From the NCBI RefSeq assembly GCF_003589925.1, contig NZ_CP032382.1, forward strand, positions 5,270,001-5,334,000: a stretch of 64,000 nucleotides of DNA. The letters run 5' to 3'. A program made the translations under genes and the position numbers. The first letter of the stretch is position 1, and each line of letters begins with the position of its first letter. The notes below the pieces were generated by a model. The model saw nothing but the letters and a program-made list of their open reading frames with translations, was not told the origin of the DNA and made no database searches. Origin of the DNA: Chryseolinea soli. Lineage in GTDB: Bacteria; Bacteroidota; Bacteroidia; Cytophagales; Cyclobacteriaceae. Shown piece after piece: positions 27,901 to 34,699 of the stretch.

Positions 27901-28004
27901 GAAGTGGAGATGATGAAGTTACAGCCGCATTGGGCGTTGAGCTGTGTGTAGAATGAAGTGAACAGTGCAGTAAGTACTGCCAGGGTAGAGAGTCGACAAG
28001 CCAT
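21918..28004 (-). CDS. Giant surface protein: parallel beta-helix, 16 PKD-like repeats, type B gliding-motility C-terminal domain
   Basis: 2028 residues. Signal peptide about 1-24. Residues 25-440 look like a right-handed parallel beta-helix: repeated short strands with HDNxI, VHHNTVYN and VSNNTLIN turns, closing with SAIDGG and a DFDG-x-RP-x-G-x-x-DIGAFEY segment, as in pectate-lyase-like surface proteins. Sixteen PKD/REJ-like Ig repeats of 92-96 residues follow (about 445-1940). The last 86 residues (KFFSPNNDNVGEYW, NNWNGTYKGKPLGEGDYYYTL) are a type B T9SS (gliding motility-associated) sorting domain. It would be exported by T9SS and held at the cell surface, probably with the PorP-like protein encoded just downstream. 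An adhesin or polysaccharide-binding enzyme is likely; catalytic activity of the helix is unproven. Confidence 0.9.
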   Translation of the reverse strand: MACRLSTLAVLTALFTSFYTQLNAQCGCNFIISTSAAEWQFDGVKKGVKPGDKICFASGTRTGIGLLNIHGTVDKPVIITNMCDGKVTINAPASYGNSVQVDNCTFIHMTGSANPNEKYGIEIRGGQMGINFQSLSSDLEVDHLQVNFTGCCGIVAKTDPTCDKSTWRGNFVMKNLIFHDNYIGDTGCEGFYIGNSHYDSGVDRGCGQTVYEHDIEGCLVYNNELRNIGNDGIQIGSVTKGCEVHHNTVYNVATKANYGHQNGFQAGGGTTRAVVHDNIIDTGTGHCYYDSGGGGIYYNNLGINGLQGGFLLQDTNPGYAPTGFIVSNNTLINCQLVGLLMFSENPAQSQFVNNIIVATNQANGYAYINLNNPKAIKLTETNNIKTNDINLPKFVDAAGKNFHLLAGSSAIDGGKDMSAFGINDDFDGAIRPSGGKYDIGAFEYQTGKVSANAGKDVIITLPTNTVTLPGTGVSLTGITGYLWTKKSGGAATLVNDNTATVTVNGLVAGSYVFQLQVTDAGGTAFDEVTVTVNPAAVNQNPTAKAGVDQVVTLPTNTLTLKGQGTDPEGGALTYAWTKLSGPAVTLAGAATTDLLLTVLLEGVYQFQLTVTDDKGASATDVVQVTVNPVATNKPPVTNAGVDKTIYLPINQVTLTATASDPEGGALTILWEKKSGSTATLTNDKTLSLTASNLLLGTYVFRVTVTDNKGATAFDEVTVSVLQSNQSPTANAGADKSITLPTSTVVITGSGTDSDGSIASYAWVKVSGGAATLANANTNILTVTGMVAGTYKFGLTVTDNNGATGYDEVNVVVNAAPVNTPPVVSAGPDKNLTLPNNTVVLTGTATDADGIASVAWTKKSGPAATMVNQATLSLTLQNLVAGVYVFSLEATDTKGAKNSADVVVAVQPNTVNQSPVASAGANKFITLPTNSTTLTGTSSDPDGSIASVLWTKASGPAATLAGDNTATLTLTNLVEGIYVFRFTVTDNQGASASDLATVTVTTGNIAPVVYAGGDKTVSAAVGSYDITATANDPDGTVDAYTWIKVSGPAATLSGQGSPTLSVNGLNVGDYVFQISVLDNNLASASDQMTLTVLPASTNQLPTVVAESDQIIYLPTNSIVLNVTANDPDGTIASYAWTQTGGPAALLNNETTDALTVLNMVAGTYKFKIVAQDNDGGSGTDEVQVTVQPATTNQPPIANAGGNKILQLPTNSITLAGSGTDGDGSIASYAWTKVSGPAATLVTPAIASLQVNNLVEGTYVFRLMVTDDKGATGSSTATITVLPATVNRAPFADAGPNQSLYLPATSTTLSGSGFDEDGTIQSYAWTQVSGPNTSVFGTPAAANTTLAGLVTGTYRLRLTVTDDSNATGSDDILITVSDGTANKPPLAIVQDNQTITLPTNSINLVGSGFDPDGIIASYKWIKVSGGTATLTNDNTTTLTVTNLQEGQYAFQLTVTDNGGATNADITIVLVRPANVNQPPIAFAGGDKRLYLPVNATSLLGSGSDVDGTVISYDWTQTGGPAATLAGQDGATLRVSNLAQGTFSFRITVTDDMLASSFDQMTLLVVPPTNNLAPDVKLGLDTIIYLPQNTVLLNADVTDDGSIQSYLWTKASGPTVTLANPTEKDLNCLNLVEGVYTLQLTATDNGGASSFDQIVVTVLPATVNKPPVVNAGADQQIFLPTTQVTLNGTATDPDGTIASVKWKQVSGAAATLSGDLTLSLQVSNLAVGTYVFSLEATDNGGAVATDNVQVVVGPVPPNQPPVVSAGAGQVVNLPTTQATLNGTATDTDGTVQSVKWTQVQGPNTATISGATTLTLDVSGLVLGMYVFRLTATDDENASAYSDAIVYVTEDSQNVKKKPVAYAGDDLVIVLPDNEALIAGQGLDPDGFIERYFWEQIGGTQVPFTVDANVIHITDMALGDYVFRLTVVDSDTLSASDEVNISVIDKTDEIPKFFSPNNDNVGEYWTFRNVESYRECRLAVFARSGQQVFDAFPYENNWNGTYKGKPLGEGDYYYTLSCTDGRKLTGAVRILK
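22185..26665 (-). repeat. Coding array of 16 PKD-like repeats
   Basis: About 280 bases per unit. Each begins with a (Q/K)PPxAxAGxD-like motif, then LPTNxxTLxGSGxDxDG, SYxWTKxSGPAATL and ends in FRLTVTDxxGAxxxD. The copies differ at most silent sites and at many residues, so this is an old protein-level duplication rather than a fresh DNA expansion. Unit 7 (SAAVGSYDI) and unit 13 (DVTDDGS) depart most from the consensus. Confidence 0.85.
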
Positions 28005-28536
28005 AATCCTTTGATCTAAATTACTTAATCTACAAAAAACCGAAGCAAGAATAGCTGCTTTCCATTAGTTATTTTAGCGTAAACCTTTGAATGGCAGGAA
28101 ATTCGAGTTAATGTGTTTCTAATGTCTTTTATGTTTACCCGGGTAACGTGAGTGCCCCTCATTCATAATCCATCCCTAGCCAAGCGTCCAGGATTGGGAT
28201 GGTCTCTCACGGTTACTTTTTACGGCAAAACAGAATGGATGCTCCCTTCACGACGACCACAACACATGAGCGACCCCGATCTCGCACCGCCAACGATTAC
28301 GCTCTCGCGATGATAAACAGTGGGCAGTTGATCTATTGTCTTGCGTATTTTTGAGAATACAATTTTGCAGGATACAGAAAATTCTGGACGATGGTGGTGT
28401 CGCCAATCAAGTGTCGCCGGTGAAAATCTATTCGTCATTTTCAGCTTCAAGTTGGGCGTTGAAGACGGCCTTATACAGGACAACGATTGGCGGGGGAACC
28501 TCTTACAAGATACTAAAAGCACCTGGGAAAGTACAG
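28005..28536. other. Intergenic region, 532 bp
   Basis: No credible gene: short frames on both strands lack start signals and family features. It should contain the promoter of the giant beta-helix/PKD gene (start at 28004) and the end of the acetyltransferase transcript. Visible structure: a perfect 12-base palindrome TTACCCGGGTAA at 28135-28146, and an imperfect minus-strand -7 box (TATTCTTG, 28046-28053, one mismatch). Confidence 0.6.
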
Positions 28537-29142
28537 TTAAAGATCAATTTTCTTGACCACCTTCGCCGGCACACCGGCCACCACCGTATAGGGGGGTACG
28601 TCGCGCGTGACCACGGCGCCCGTGGCCACAACAGCACCTTTGCCTATACGCACGCCTTTCAATATCGTCGAGCGGGTAGCGATCCATACATCGTCTTCGA
28701 TGATGATGGCCTTGGCCGGTCCGTCGGAGAAGTGATCCTTCAAGTCGTGAAAGTCGCTGTCCAGGATGATGGTGTAGGGGGCTATCCGCACATTGGCCCC
28801 GATCTCTACACGATGCTGACAATCGATGTGCACACCGTTGAGCCGCGAGTTGGTCCCTACGATCAGGGAGCCTTTGCGCCCCGTATATAATTTTGCCTGC
28901 ACGATGTTGGACCACACGCGCACCTCGTCGCCGAGGATCATCTGCCCCTGGTTGTCGATGATCGGCTTCTTGTTGATGGACACCATGCGCCCGATGGAGG
29001 TGCATTTGCGCAGGTAAATTTTCGCCATGAACACACGAAGGCCACCTTGCACCAGGCTCACGAGAAAATCGAAACCACTGCCGTCAGGGTTATTGCTCTT
29101 GAAAGCCTGCTGTTTGGATTTGATGGTAGCACTTAAAGACAT
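28537..29142 (-). CDS. Hexapeptide-repeat acyltransferase (maltose/galactoside acetyltransferase-like)
   Basis: 201 residues from ATG at 29142; an in-frame extension to 29247 runs into the upstream glycosyltransferase and is not favoured. The left-handed beta-helix is shown by repeated hexapeptides ([54 protein letters not shown]) and the terminal [14 protein letters not shown] motif of the LacA/NodL family. SDFHDL contains the His usual at the active site. The enzyme would O-acetylate a sugar from acetyl-CoA. It overlaps the preceding GT2 gene by 10 bases and is last in the exopolysaccharide operon. Confidence 0.88.
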   Translation of the reverse strand: MSLSATIKSKQQAFKSNNPDGSGFDFLVSLVQGGLRVFMAKIYLRKCTSIGRMVSINKKPIIDNQGQMILGDEVRVWSNIVQAKLYTGRKGSLIVGTNSRLNGVHIDCQHRVEIGANVRIAPYTIILDSDFHDLKDHFSDGPAKAIIIEDDVWIATRSTILKGVRIGKGAVVATGAVVTRDVPPYTVVAGVPAKVVKKIDL

Positions 29143-30038
29143 ACACTCAAAGCTACGCGTAAGTGTGTCAAATTCCATCCTACGCCTCGTAAAAATGCCT
29201 TTAATAAATTCATTTTGCCTTTGGCCGTATACTTCAAAATATTCCACGGCACGGAAAACGTAAAGAAGAAAAGCATGCCGCTCAGCAGGGGAAGACCCGA
29301 AAAATTGCGTCGCATGAAAATGAGACGGTTCCGTGTGAGGTAGTAAACTTTAAGCGGACTGTCATTGCCCGTGCTCACTGACTCGGTGTGCAGAATTTTC
29401 GAATCGCCAATGTAATACATCGAAAACCCGGCGCGCTTCACCATCTCGCACCAGTCGTGTTCTTCATAGTATAAAAAATAAAGCTCCGGCATCAGACCCA
29501 CCAGATCGATGATCTTGCGGGGCACGATCAACGCCGCGCCGTGACCTAGGTCGGTCTTGTAATTTTTATCATACTGCCCCTGGTCTTGTTCCAAAAGACC
29601 CAGCCTGCGCCCACGGCCGGTATAGGGGCTGATCTTGATGGCGCCGGTATATTGCAAGGTCTTGCCGTCGGGGTAAAGCACTTTCGGGGATGCCATGCCG
29701 GCGTCGGGGTGCGACTCCATGAAGGCGACGATGGGTTCCAGGAAATCGGGAAACATGATCGTGTCGTTGTTCACCAGGAAGATGTAATCCCCTTGGGAAG
29801 CCTTGATGCCGATGTTGTTGCCCCCGGCGAAACCGAGGTTCTGCTCGCTCCGGATAAATTTTATCCAGGGAAATCGCGACGTCAGTTCCGGGCCGGGCGA
29901 TTGCTTCGAAGCATTGTCCACCACGATCATTTCGACAGCAGGGTAGGTGAGCTTTTTTACCGATTCCAGCATCAGGATGGTATCGGGAAGCGAATTGTAG
30001 TTGATGGAGATCAGCGAAACTAACGGCGTGTGCCCCAT
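29133..30038 (-). CDS. Glycosyltransferase family 2 (rhamnosyltransferase-like)
   Basis: 301 residues. GT-A fold: [13 protein letters not shown] at the N-terminus, [10 protein letters not shown] (first Asp), [15 protein letters not shown], and the DxD-like metal site [11 protein letters not shown]; later [16 protein letters not shown] is the usual catalytic-base region. A pair of hydrophobic residues stretches near the C-terminus ([14 protein letters not shown]) suggests membrane contact. This set is typical of WbbL-like rhamnosyltransferases, but the donor is not proven. It shares one base (TAATG) with the upstream GT2 and overlaps the acetyltransferase by 10 bases, so all are translated together. 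Confidence 0.88.
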   Translation of the reverse strand: MGHTPLVSLISINYNSLPDTILMLESVKKLTYPAVEMIVVDNASKQSPGPELTSRFPWIKFIRSEQNLGFAGGNNIGIKASQGDYIFLVNNDTIMFPDFLEPIVAFMESHPDAGMASPKVLYPDGKTLQYTGAIKISPYTGRGRRLGLLEQDQGQYDKNYKTDLGHGAALIVPRKIIDLVGLMPELYFLYYEEHDWCEMVKRAGFSMYYIGDSKILHTESVSTGNDSPLKVYYLTRNRLIFMRRNFSGLPLLSGMLFFFTFSVPWNILKYTAKGKMNLLKAFLRGVGWNLTHLRVALSVCL

Positions 30039-31240
30039 TAGACTTTTCGATTTAGCGGTTGTTCTTCCGGCGCGAGCGCTTGCCCGTGCGGCGTGTGGAT
30101 GAATTTACGGTTGGCGCCCTTCAATTTAAAAAGTAAAGAGAACATGCGCACAAAAAGCATCGGCAACGCGAGCAACGCGCTAAACATTTTACGGGAATAA
30201 AATTCGCGCGGAAGCGAAAGCAATGTGGCCAGGATGTTCACACAAAATAAGACGACCCAGATCGTATAGCCGTAGTACAGATACCCCCGCACAAAGAAGA
30301 GCCCGAAGGTGAGCAGCGTGAGCAAGCCCAGGTTGATCAGGCGGGGCAATTGGATATTGGTGAGAATGGAACTCTTGAAGAAAAGAAAATTGCCGGTGAA
30401 CAACGCCACCATGCCGTCTTTAAAATACTTGCGCAGGTAAAAGAACTGGCTCGCGATCCAGCGCTTCCGTTGGTTCTCGAACGATTTGGTCACCGCCACT
30501 TTTTCATCATAAACAATAGCGTCGCGGTCGTAATAGACGTGCACGTGATCTTTCAACAACAATAGCTCCAGTTCGCGGTCGAACCCGCCAACGGAAACCA
30601 TGCTGGTGAGTTTACTCTTGAAGATCGTATAATCGAAAACAATCCCCGATCCGATAATGGAAGCGGGCATACCCAAGGCGACTGTGCCCTGACGATAGAT
30701 GTAGTTGTTGATCGCTTCGCTGGCGCCATCGAGGAAGGCGAGCGAGTTGTCGTCGTTCTTGGCTTTGCGGCGTCCCTGAATGACGCGATAACCTTTTTGC
30801 AGCAGGCCGTTCATACGGTGGAGGAACTGGTCTTCCATCACATTGTCGGCATCCAACAAGGCGACCGCATCGTACACGCCGTCGGGCAAAACTTCCAAGG
30901 CCTTGTTGATGGATTTTACTTTCGTGCTGTTGGTGAACGAGACTTCAACGACTTGCAGGCGAAGCTGCTTCAAGGCCACGATCGTTTCCGGCTTCAGCGA
31001 GTCGGCAATCACGACCACGTCGAAGGCATCGGCAGGGTAGGGATGCTTCACGGCCTGCCGGGCAACCGACAAGATCACGGCATCTTCCTTATATGACGGA
31101 ATGAGGACACAAAACTTCTTGAACGACGTCGCCGGGGGCAATGTCAGAGACCGGTAGAACAATCCACCAAAAGAAAACAGGGCCGTGTAAGAGACTACAA
31201 AAACGAAGTACGCCAGCACCAGCAGTTCAAGAACCCACAT
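30038..31240 (-). CDS. Processive-type membrane glycosyltransferase family 2
   Basis: 400 residues. One N-terminal membrane helix (about 5-28), a cytoplasmic GT-A domain (IPSYKEDAVIL, VVVIADSLKP, LLDADNVMED as the DxD site, GFDRELELLLLKD region), the (Q/R)-x-x-RW product-site motif as NQRKRWIASQ, then three to four C-terminal helices. This layout is that of cellulose/hyaluronan-synthase-like and poly-GlcNAc-synthase-like enzymes, which extend and export a chain; here it could also be a non-processive glycan enzyme. It begins 6 bases after the sugar transferase and overlaps the next gene by one base. Confidence 0.87.
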   Translation of the reverse strand: MWVLELLVLAYFVFVVSYTALFSFGGLFYRSLTLPPATSFKKFCVLIPSYKEDAVILSVARQAVKHPYPADAFDVVVIADSLKPETIVALKQLRLQVVEVSFTNSTKVKSINKALEVLPDGVYDAVALLDADNVMEDQFLHRMNGLLQKGYRVIQGRRKAKNDDNSLAFLDGASEAINNYIYRQGTVALGMPASIIGSGIVFDYTIFKSKLTSMVSVGGFDRELELLLLKDHVHVYYDRDAIVYDEKVAVTKSFENQRKRWIASQFFYLRKYFKDGMVALFTGNFLFFKSSILTNIQLPRLINLGLLTLLTFGLFFVRGYLYYGYTIWVVLFCVNILATLLSLPREFYSRKMFSALLALPMLFVRMFSLLFKLKGANRKFIHTPHGQALAPEEQPLNRKV

Positions 31241-31246
31241 GGCGGC

Positions 31247-32362
31247 TTAAACGCGCTGCTTTTGGATGAGGGCCGGGAAGGTGCCGATAAAGATCTTCAT
31301 GTCATAGAGGAACGAGTTGTTCATGGCATACTCCATATCCAACTGGATCCGTTCTTCTTCCGACATGTTGTCTTTGCCGCGCTTGGTCACTTGCCACAGA
31401 CCGGTGATGCCGGCAGGGGCGAGGAAGCGCCATGCAATTTGATCTTTGGTCAGCTTTTCAGCCTCATATAAAGGAAGGGGACGATTTCCTACCAATGACA
31501 TGTCGCCTTTCAACACGTTGATCAGCTGCGGAAGCTCGTCCAGGCTGGTGTCTCTCAGGATTTGGCCCAGTTTAGACACGCGGGGGTCGTTCTTCAGTTT
31601 GAAGAAAACGCTCCCGTCGGTAGACTGTTCGCCATATTGGTTCAAATGGGCCAATTTGGCCAATTCAGCATCAGCGCCAATGCGCATGCTGCGGAACTTA
31701 TAGAAATTGAAGATCTTATAGCCCGAACCTGCCCGTTTCGAGATGTAGAATACCGGTCCTTTTGACTCCAGTTTGATGGCCAGGGCCACCAGCAACATAA
31801 TAGGAGAGAGGAAAAGGAGCGCCGTTCCCGACACCAGGATGTCGAACGTTCTTTTCAGAGCCCAAAGTTTGATTTTTGGGGCGTCGTCCATGGCTTGCTT
31901 TACGTAGGGCTTGTTGCCGCGCGCGTTTTTGTAGTTCTTCAGCTTGTGGATGAAGTCGAGGCGCTTCAGGTAAGCGGCGGTGATGCTACCATAGAAGTAG
32001 TCGTCCACACCGTTTTTCAGCGCGCGGTCGCGGCAAAGTTGATCGTATTTGGAAGAATACACGATCAAGGGTATCGCTTGGGCTTTCGCCAGTGATTTCA
32101 GGGGTTGGATGGCAGCGGTAAGCTGGTCAAGGTGGATAAACACCGCATCGATCTGCTCGGAAGAGATGATGCTGTTGATCGCGCCTTGCAGCGTAGTATT
32201 GGTAAATAAGGTCTCGCCCAACGAATATTCATTTTCGAAGGCCGCGGAGGGGAAACCTACGCGCAGAATGTGCCGGTTGTGATCTTTTGCAGTCAAAGAC
32301 TGGGAGTCAAGGCTAAGGCCTGCGCTGAAATTTTGGGGGTCAAAGGGTAAAACCGCTTCCAT
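31247..32362 (-). CDS. Initiating sugar transferase (WcaJ/WbaP-type) with N-terminal pseudo-receiver domain
   Basis: 371 residues. Residues about 165-371 are a bacterial sugar transferase (phosphoglycosyl transferase): a membrane-entry helix (FDILVSGTALLFLSPIMLLVALAIKLESKGPV), KRAGSGYKIFNFYKFRSM, LRDTSLDELPQLINVLKGDMSLVGNRP and GITGLWQV. It would start repeat-unit synthesis on undecaprenyl phosphate. The first 150 residues resemble a response-regulator receiver domain (VFIHLDQL, IPLIVYSSKYD, GVDDYFYG) but lack the paired N-terminal acidic residues, the standard phospho-Asp position and the Lys-Pro. The gene starts one base after a real stand-alone response regulator, suggesting regulation of chain initiation. 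Confidence 0.88.
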   Translation of the reverse strand: MEAVLPFDPQNFSAGLSLDSQSLTAKDHNRHILRVGFPSAAFENEYSLGETLFTNTTLQGAINSIISSEQIDAVFIHLDQLTAAIQPLKSLAKAQAIPLIVYSSKYDQLCRDRALKNGVDDYFYGSITAAYLKRLDFIHKLKNYKNARGNKPYVKQAMDDAPKIKLWALKRTFDILVSGTALLFLSPIMLLVALAIKLESKGPVFYISKRAGSGYKIFNFYKFRSMRIGADAELAKLAHLNQYGEQSTDGSVFFKLKNDPRVSKLGQILRDTSLDELPQLINVLKGDMSLVGNRPLPLYEAEKLTKDQIAWRFLAPAGITGLWQVTKRGKDNMSEEERIQLDMEYAMNNSFLYDMKIFIGTFPALIQKQRV

Positions 32363-32363
32363 T

Positions 32364-32753
32364 TTAATTTACAAGTAAATTTTCCTTACGAAACGCTAAT
32401 GCACGATCTACCTCGGTCACGAGTGACTGAGGGTCGAAGGGTTTGAGCAGGTACGTGAACGCACCGAGTTCAAGACATCTTCTTCGCTTGCTTCCATCTT
32501 CATAGCCTGAGAGGACAATGACCGGGATGTTGGTAAACAGCCCGCTGTTGCTCAGGTTTTCAAGAAGTTCGATGCCGTCGAGATTGGGCAATTTTAGATC
32601 AGAAATGATCAGGTCAGGCGTATTGCCATCGGTCAGCCACGACCAGGCTTCCATACCGTCATTAATGATAAAAATCTCGCAAGTATTCTTGAGGATTTTC
32701 TCAAGAAGCAAACAAAGAGGAGCGTCATCCTCGATCAGCAACACTTTTTTCAT
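32364..32753 (-). CDS. Stand-alone response regulator (CheY-like receiver)
   Basis: 129 residues, a receiver domain only. VLLIEDD carries the acidic pair, IISDLKLPNLDG has the phospho-acceptor Asp (about residue 52), VIVLSGYED the conserved Thr/Ser region and LLKPFDP the conserved Lys. No output domain and no histidine kinase gene nearby. It is the first gene of the minus-strand exopolysaccharide operon, one base before the sugar transferase, which itself has a degenerate receiver domain. A protein-protein role controlling polysaccharide initiation is inferred. Confidence 0.9.
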   Translation of the reverse strand: MKKVLLIEDDAPLCLLLEKILKNTCEIFIINDGMEAWSWLTDGNTPDLIISDLKLPNLDGIELLENLSNSGLFTNIPVIVLSGYEDGSKRRRCLELGAFTYLLKPFDPQSLVTEVDRALAFRKENLLVN

Positions 32754-32857
32754 GGTATTAAAATTTAAATACCGAACAAACTATTGCTTTAAAGATTTGT
32801 GAAGAGCGCTTAGGACTGGATTCGGGATCTTTAAAGCCAAACTATTATTAGACATTT

Positions 32858-32865
32858 CAAAACTA
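32858..32865 (-). promoter_or_regulatory. Candidate -7 promoter box of the exopolysaccharide operon
   Basis: The minus strand reads TAGTTTTG, an exact TAnnTTTG match, about 105 bases before the response-regulator ATG. No -33 element is obvious. Confidence 0.35.
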
Positions 32866-33380
32866 GCAAAAAATCAGTATGCATGTAATTTTTTGCAAGA
32901 ATTTATTTAAAAAAATTCCCGCGAACGTGTGAATAAGCCCGTTTTTGGGGATGAGTGAACGTATTTAGCCTTGAAAAACGAAGAACAGCCTTTTTTTTCA
33001 TGTACTAGTTTGAGGTTTTTTGGACAATTTTGGGCCTGAAACCGGGTCTAACCTTTCCGCTGTCAGCCCCTTTTCTGGCCACCCCGGCACCCGGTTTCCC
33101 AGGCTGCCAACGGTATGGTTCCTTACGCAACAAGGCTGCCGAAGTTGCGAACTCTTAACTTTTGTAAGCTTTTTTTTCCTTTTGCAGGCTAAGGCTGCTC
33201 ATTTGTCGCCGGACCGCCATTCCCATCACGGGGAAGGCTACACGCAGCCCACCCCACAGGGGATAATCTACCCACCCCTGAAGAAAAATCTCCTCAACAG
33301 CAACCACCAAGCCCCGATTCAAACAACCGCAATTCCACTTTCATAATTACCGACCCAATCGACTTCTGATCATTGATTAT

Positions 33381-33495
33381 TGACAACTGACTAGTGGCTA
33401 CTGACTGCTGGCTACTGGCTACTGACTACTGGCTACTAATAGACATAGCAAAAGACTCCTGACTCCTGGCTCCTGGCTTCTGACTCCTGACTCCT
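33381..33495 (+). repeat. Degenerate tandem array of 7-base words (CTGACTA / CTGGCTA / CTGACTC / CTGGCTC)
   Basis: Two blocks: 33384-33438 built of CTGACTA and CTGGCTA words, and 33453-33495 built of CTGACTC and CTGGCTC words. Unit length is 7 bases with A/G and A/C alternation. The same words recur in two other intergenic regions of this window (34073-34155 in looser form, 54367-54600). Confidence 0.75.
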
Positions 33496-33639
33496 CCCCG
33501 CGAGCCCCCGCCCCCCAGGCTATCAGTTATTCCCAATATTTTTCCGCCCATCCGCTCTCCCGGCTCACTAAATCGTTTGCAACTTGCTTTTTCTATTTTT
33601 TCCCTATATCTTCATTTCAACATCAATCGCCTTATTTTT

Positions 33640-34068
33640 ATGGGAAAAGTCAGAAACATCCTGCAGAATAAAGGGGAGGCCGTTTTTACAGTTGAGCCCA
33701 CCATCACCGTGTATCACGGCTTGGAATTAATGGTTGAGCAAAACGTAGGAGGCCTGCTGATCTGCGACCAAGGAAAATTTGTCGGTATTTTTACCGAACG
33801 CGATTACGCCCGCAAGCTCGTTTTAAAGGGAAAAAATTCGAAAGAAACCCTGATTCGAGAGCTCATGACCGAGCATCCCGTCACCGTCTGTCCCGACGAC
33901 ACCATAGAAGAATGTATGAAAGTGATGACCAATCGCCAGATCCGCCACCTGCCCGTCATGGATGGCGACAAACTGGTCGGCGTCGTTTCCATCGGTGACC
34001 TCATCCGCTTTATGCTGGAAGAACAACGCTTCATCATCGAAAACTTAGAACAGTACATCACACACTAA
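33640..34068 (+). CDS. CBS-domain-pair protein
   Basis: 142 residues from ATG at 33640; an in-frame extension to 33577 is less likely since homologues start with the KVRNIL helix. Two CBS motifs make a Bateman module: residues about 8-65 (VEPTITVYHGLELMVEQNVGGLLIC, GIFTERDYARK) and 75-130 (TVCPDDTIEECMKVMTNRQIRHLPVM, GVVSIGDLIR). No other domain. Bateman modules bind adenine nucleotides and tune partner proteins. It lies 202 bases upstream of nuoA on the same strand; a link with respiratory energy status is tempting but only contextual. Confidence 0.9.
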   Translation: MGKVRNILQNKGEAVFTVEPTITVYHGLELMVEQNVGGLLICDQGKFVGIFTERDYARKLVLKGKNSKETLIRELMTEHPVTVCPDDTIEECMKVMTNRQIRHLPVMDGDKLVGVVSIGDLIRFMLEEQRFIIENLEQYITH

Positions 34069-34072
34069 TAAT

Positions 34073-34155
34073 AGTCCCGAGTCTTTCGTCGTTAGTCTCT
34101 GGTACTAATGACTCAGGACGAACGACTAAGTACTAAAAGTCTAGCACACTAGCAC
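34073..34155 (+). repeat. Short-word repeat cluster (GAGTC, GTCGTT, GACTA, CTAGCA)
   Basis: Between the CBS gene and nuoA the sequence is built of shuffled words such as AGTC, GTCGTT, ACGAACGACT, GTACTA, CTAGCAC-ACTAGCAC. It resembles the arrays at 33381 and 54367 in style but the words are more mixed. Confidence 0.45.
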
Positions 34156-34255
34156 CGCCCCACTGCGCAGCCCGTAGGAGAGACCCGCTGCATTCGTCTT
34201 TATTGACAGGTAATTGTAGTTATTTATTGGAGTAAGAACTTTTAAACGATTTGCC

Positions 34256-34260
34256 GGAGG
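34256..34260 (+). promoter_or_regulatory. Shine-Dalgarno site deciding the nuoA start
   Basis: GGAGG with 10 bases to TTG at 34271. It supports the TTG as nuoA start; the nearer ATG at 34264 is in another frame. Confidence 0.6.
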
Positions 34261-34270
34261 CAAATGTGTT

Positions 34271-34699
34271 TTGGAAGCTTCGTCTGAGAATACTGCACTG
34301 CTTTGGCCCATACTCGCGTATGCGGCAATCGTATTCACCCTTGTAGGGGCGATACTGGGACTTTCCTATGTCTTCGGTCAGCGTCATAACGACCGGGCTA
34401 CGGGCGAGCCTTTCGAGTCCGGCATCCTCAACACCGGCAGCGCTCGTCTGCGCTTCTCCTCCCAGTTCTACCTCATCGCCATGCTCTTCGTCATTTTTGA
34501 CGTGGAAACCATTTTCATTTTCTCGTGGGCCATCGCCTTCCGGGAATTGGGCTGGTACGGCTATGCCGGGGTGGTCACCTTTATTATCCTGTTGGTCGTA
34601 GTCCTTATATATGAGTGGCGCAATGGCGCCCTGGATTTTGGTCCCGATGGCGGTAAAATTCTAAAAGCATACAAAAAACTAAAAGGCAAAACCGCATGA
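34271..34699 (+). CDS. nuoA: NADH-quinone oxidoreductase subunit A
   Basis: 142 residues, three membrane helices. [40 protein letters not shown] is the family core (the stretch with FDVE is diagnostic). NuoA helps form the quinone-access region of complex I in the inner membrane with NuoH, J and K. TTG start, supported by a GGAGG site. First gene of a 13-gene nuo operon; overlaps nuoB by ATGA. Length agrees with other NuoA proteins (about 120-147). Confidence 0.95.
   Translation: MEASSENTALLWPILAYAAIVFTLVGAILGLSYVFGQRHNDRATGEPFESGILNTGSARLRFSSQFYLIAMLFVIFDVETIFIFSWAIAFRELGWYGYAGVVTFIILLVVVLIYEWRNGALDFGPDGGKILKAYKKLKGKTA

Larger units (their letters stand above)
32754..33639. other. Intergenic region, 886 bp, with repeats
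   Basis: No credible gene; a 108-codon plus-strand frame at 33020-33346 has no signal, domain or ribosome site. The left part is AT-rich and should hold the minus-strand operon promoter; the right part contains the short-word repeats at 33381-33495 and the upstream region of the CBS-domain gene. Confidence 0.6.

Noticed and set aside
26670..27956. A 428-codon plus-strand frame
   Set aside because: Antisense to the beta-helix region of the 2028-aa protein; composition is rich in Val, His and Arg as expected of a mirror frame, with no family motif.
28220..28890. Short frames on both strands in and beside the 28005-28536 gap
   Set aside because: They overlap the acetyltransferase gene or each other and lack starts and motifs.
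32364..32753. DNA-binding transcription factor
   Set aside because: The protein ends right after the receiver domain; there is no output domain.
33020..33346. Small hypothetical gene of 108 codons
   Set aside because: Low-complexity composition, no ribosome site, no recognisable domain, and it lies in an otherwise non-coding gap.
33381..33495. CRISPR array
   Set aside because: The repeats are 7 bases long, contiguous and degenerate, with no unique spacers and no cas genes in the window.
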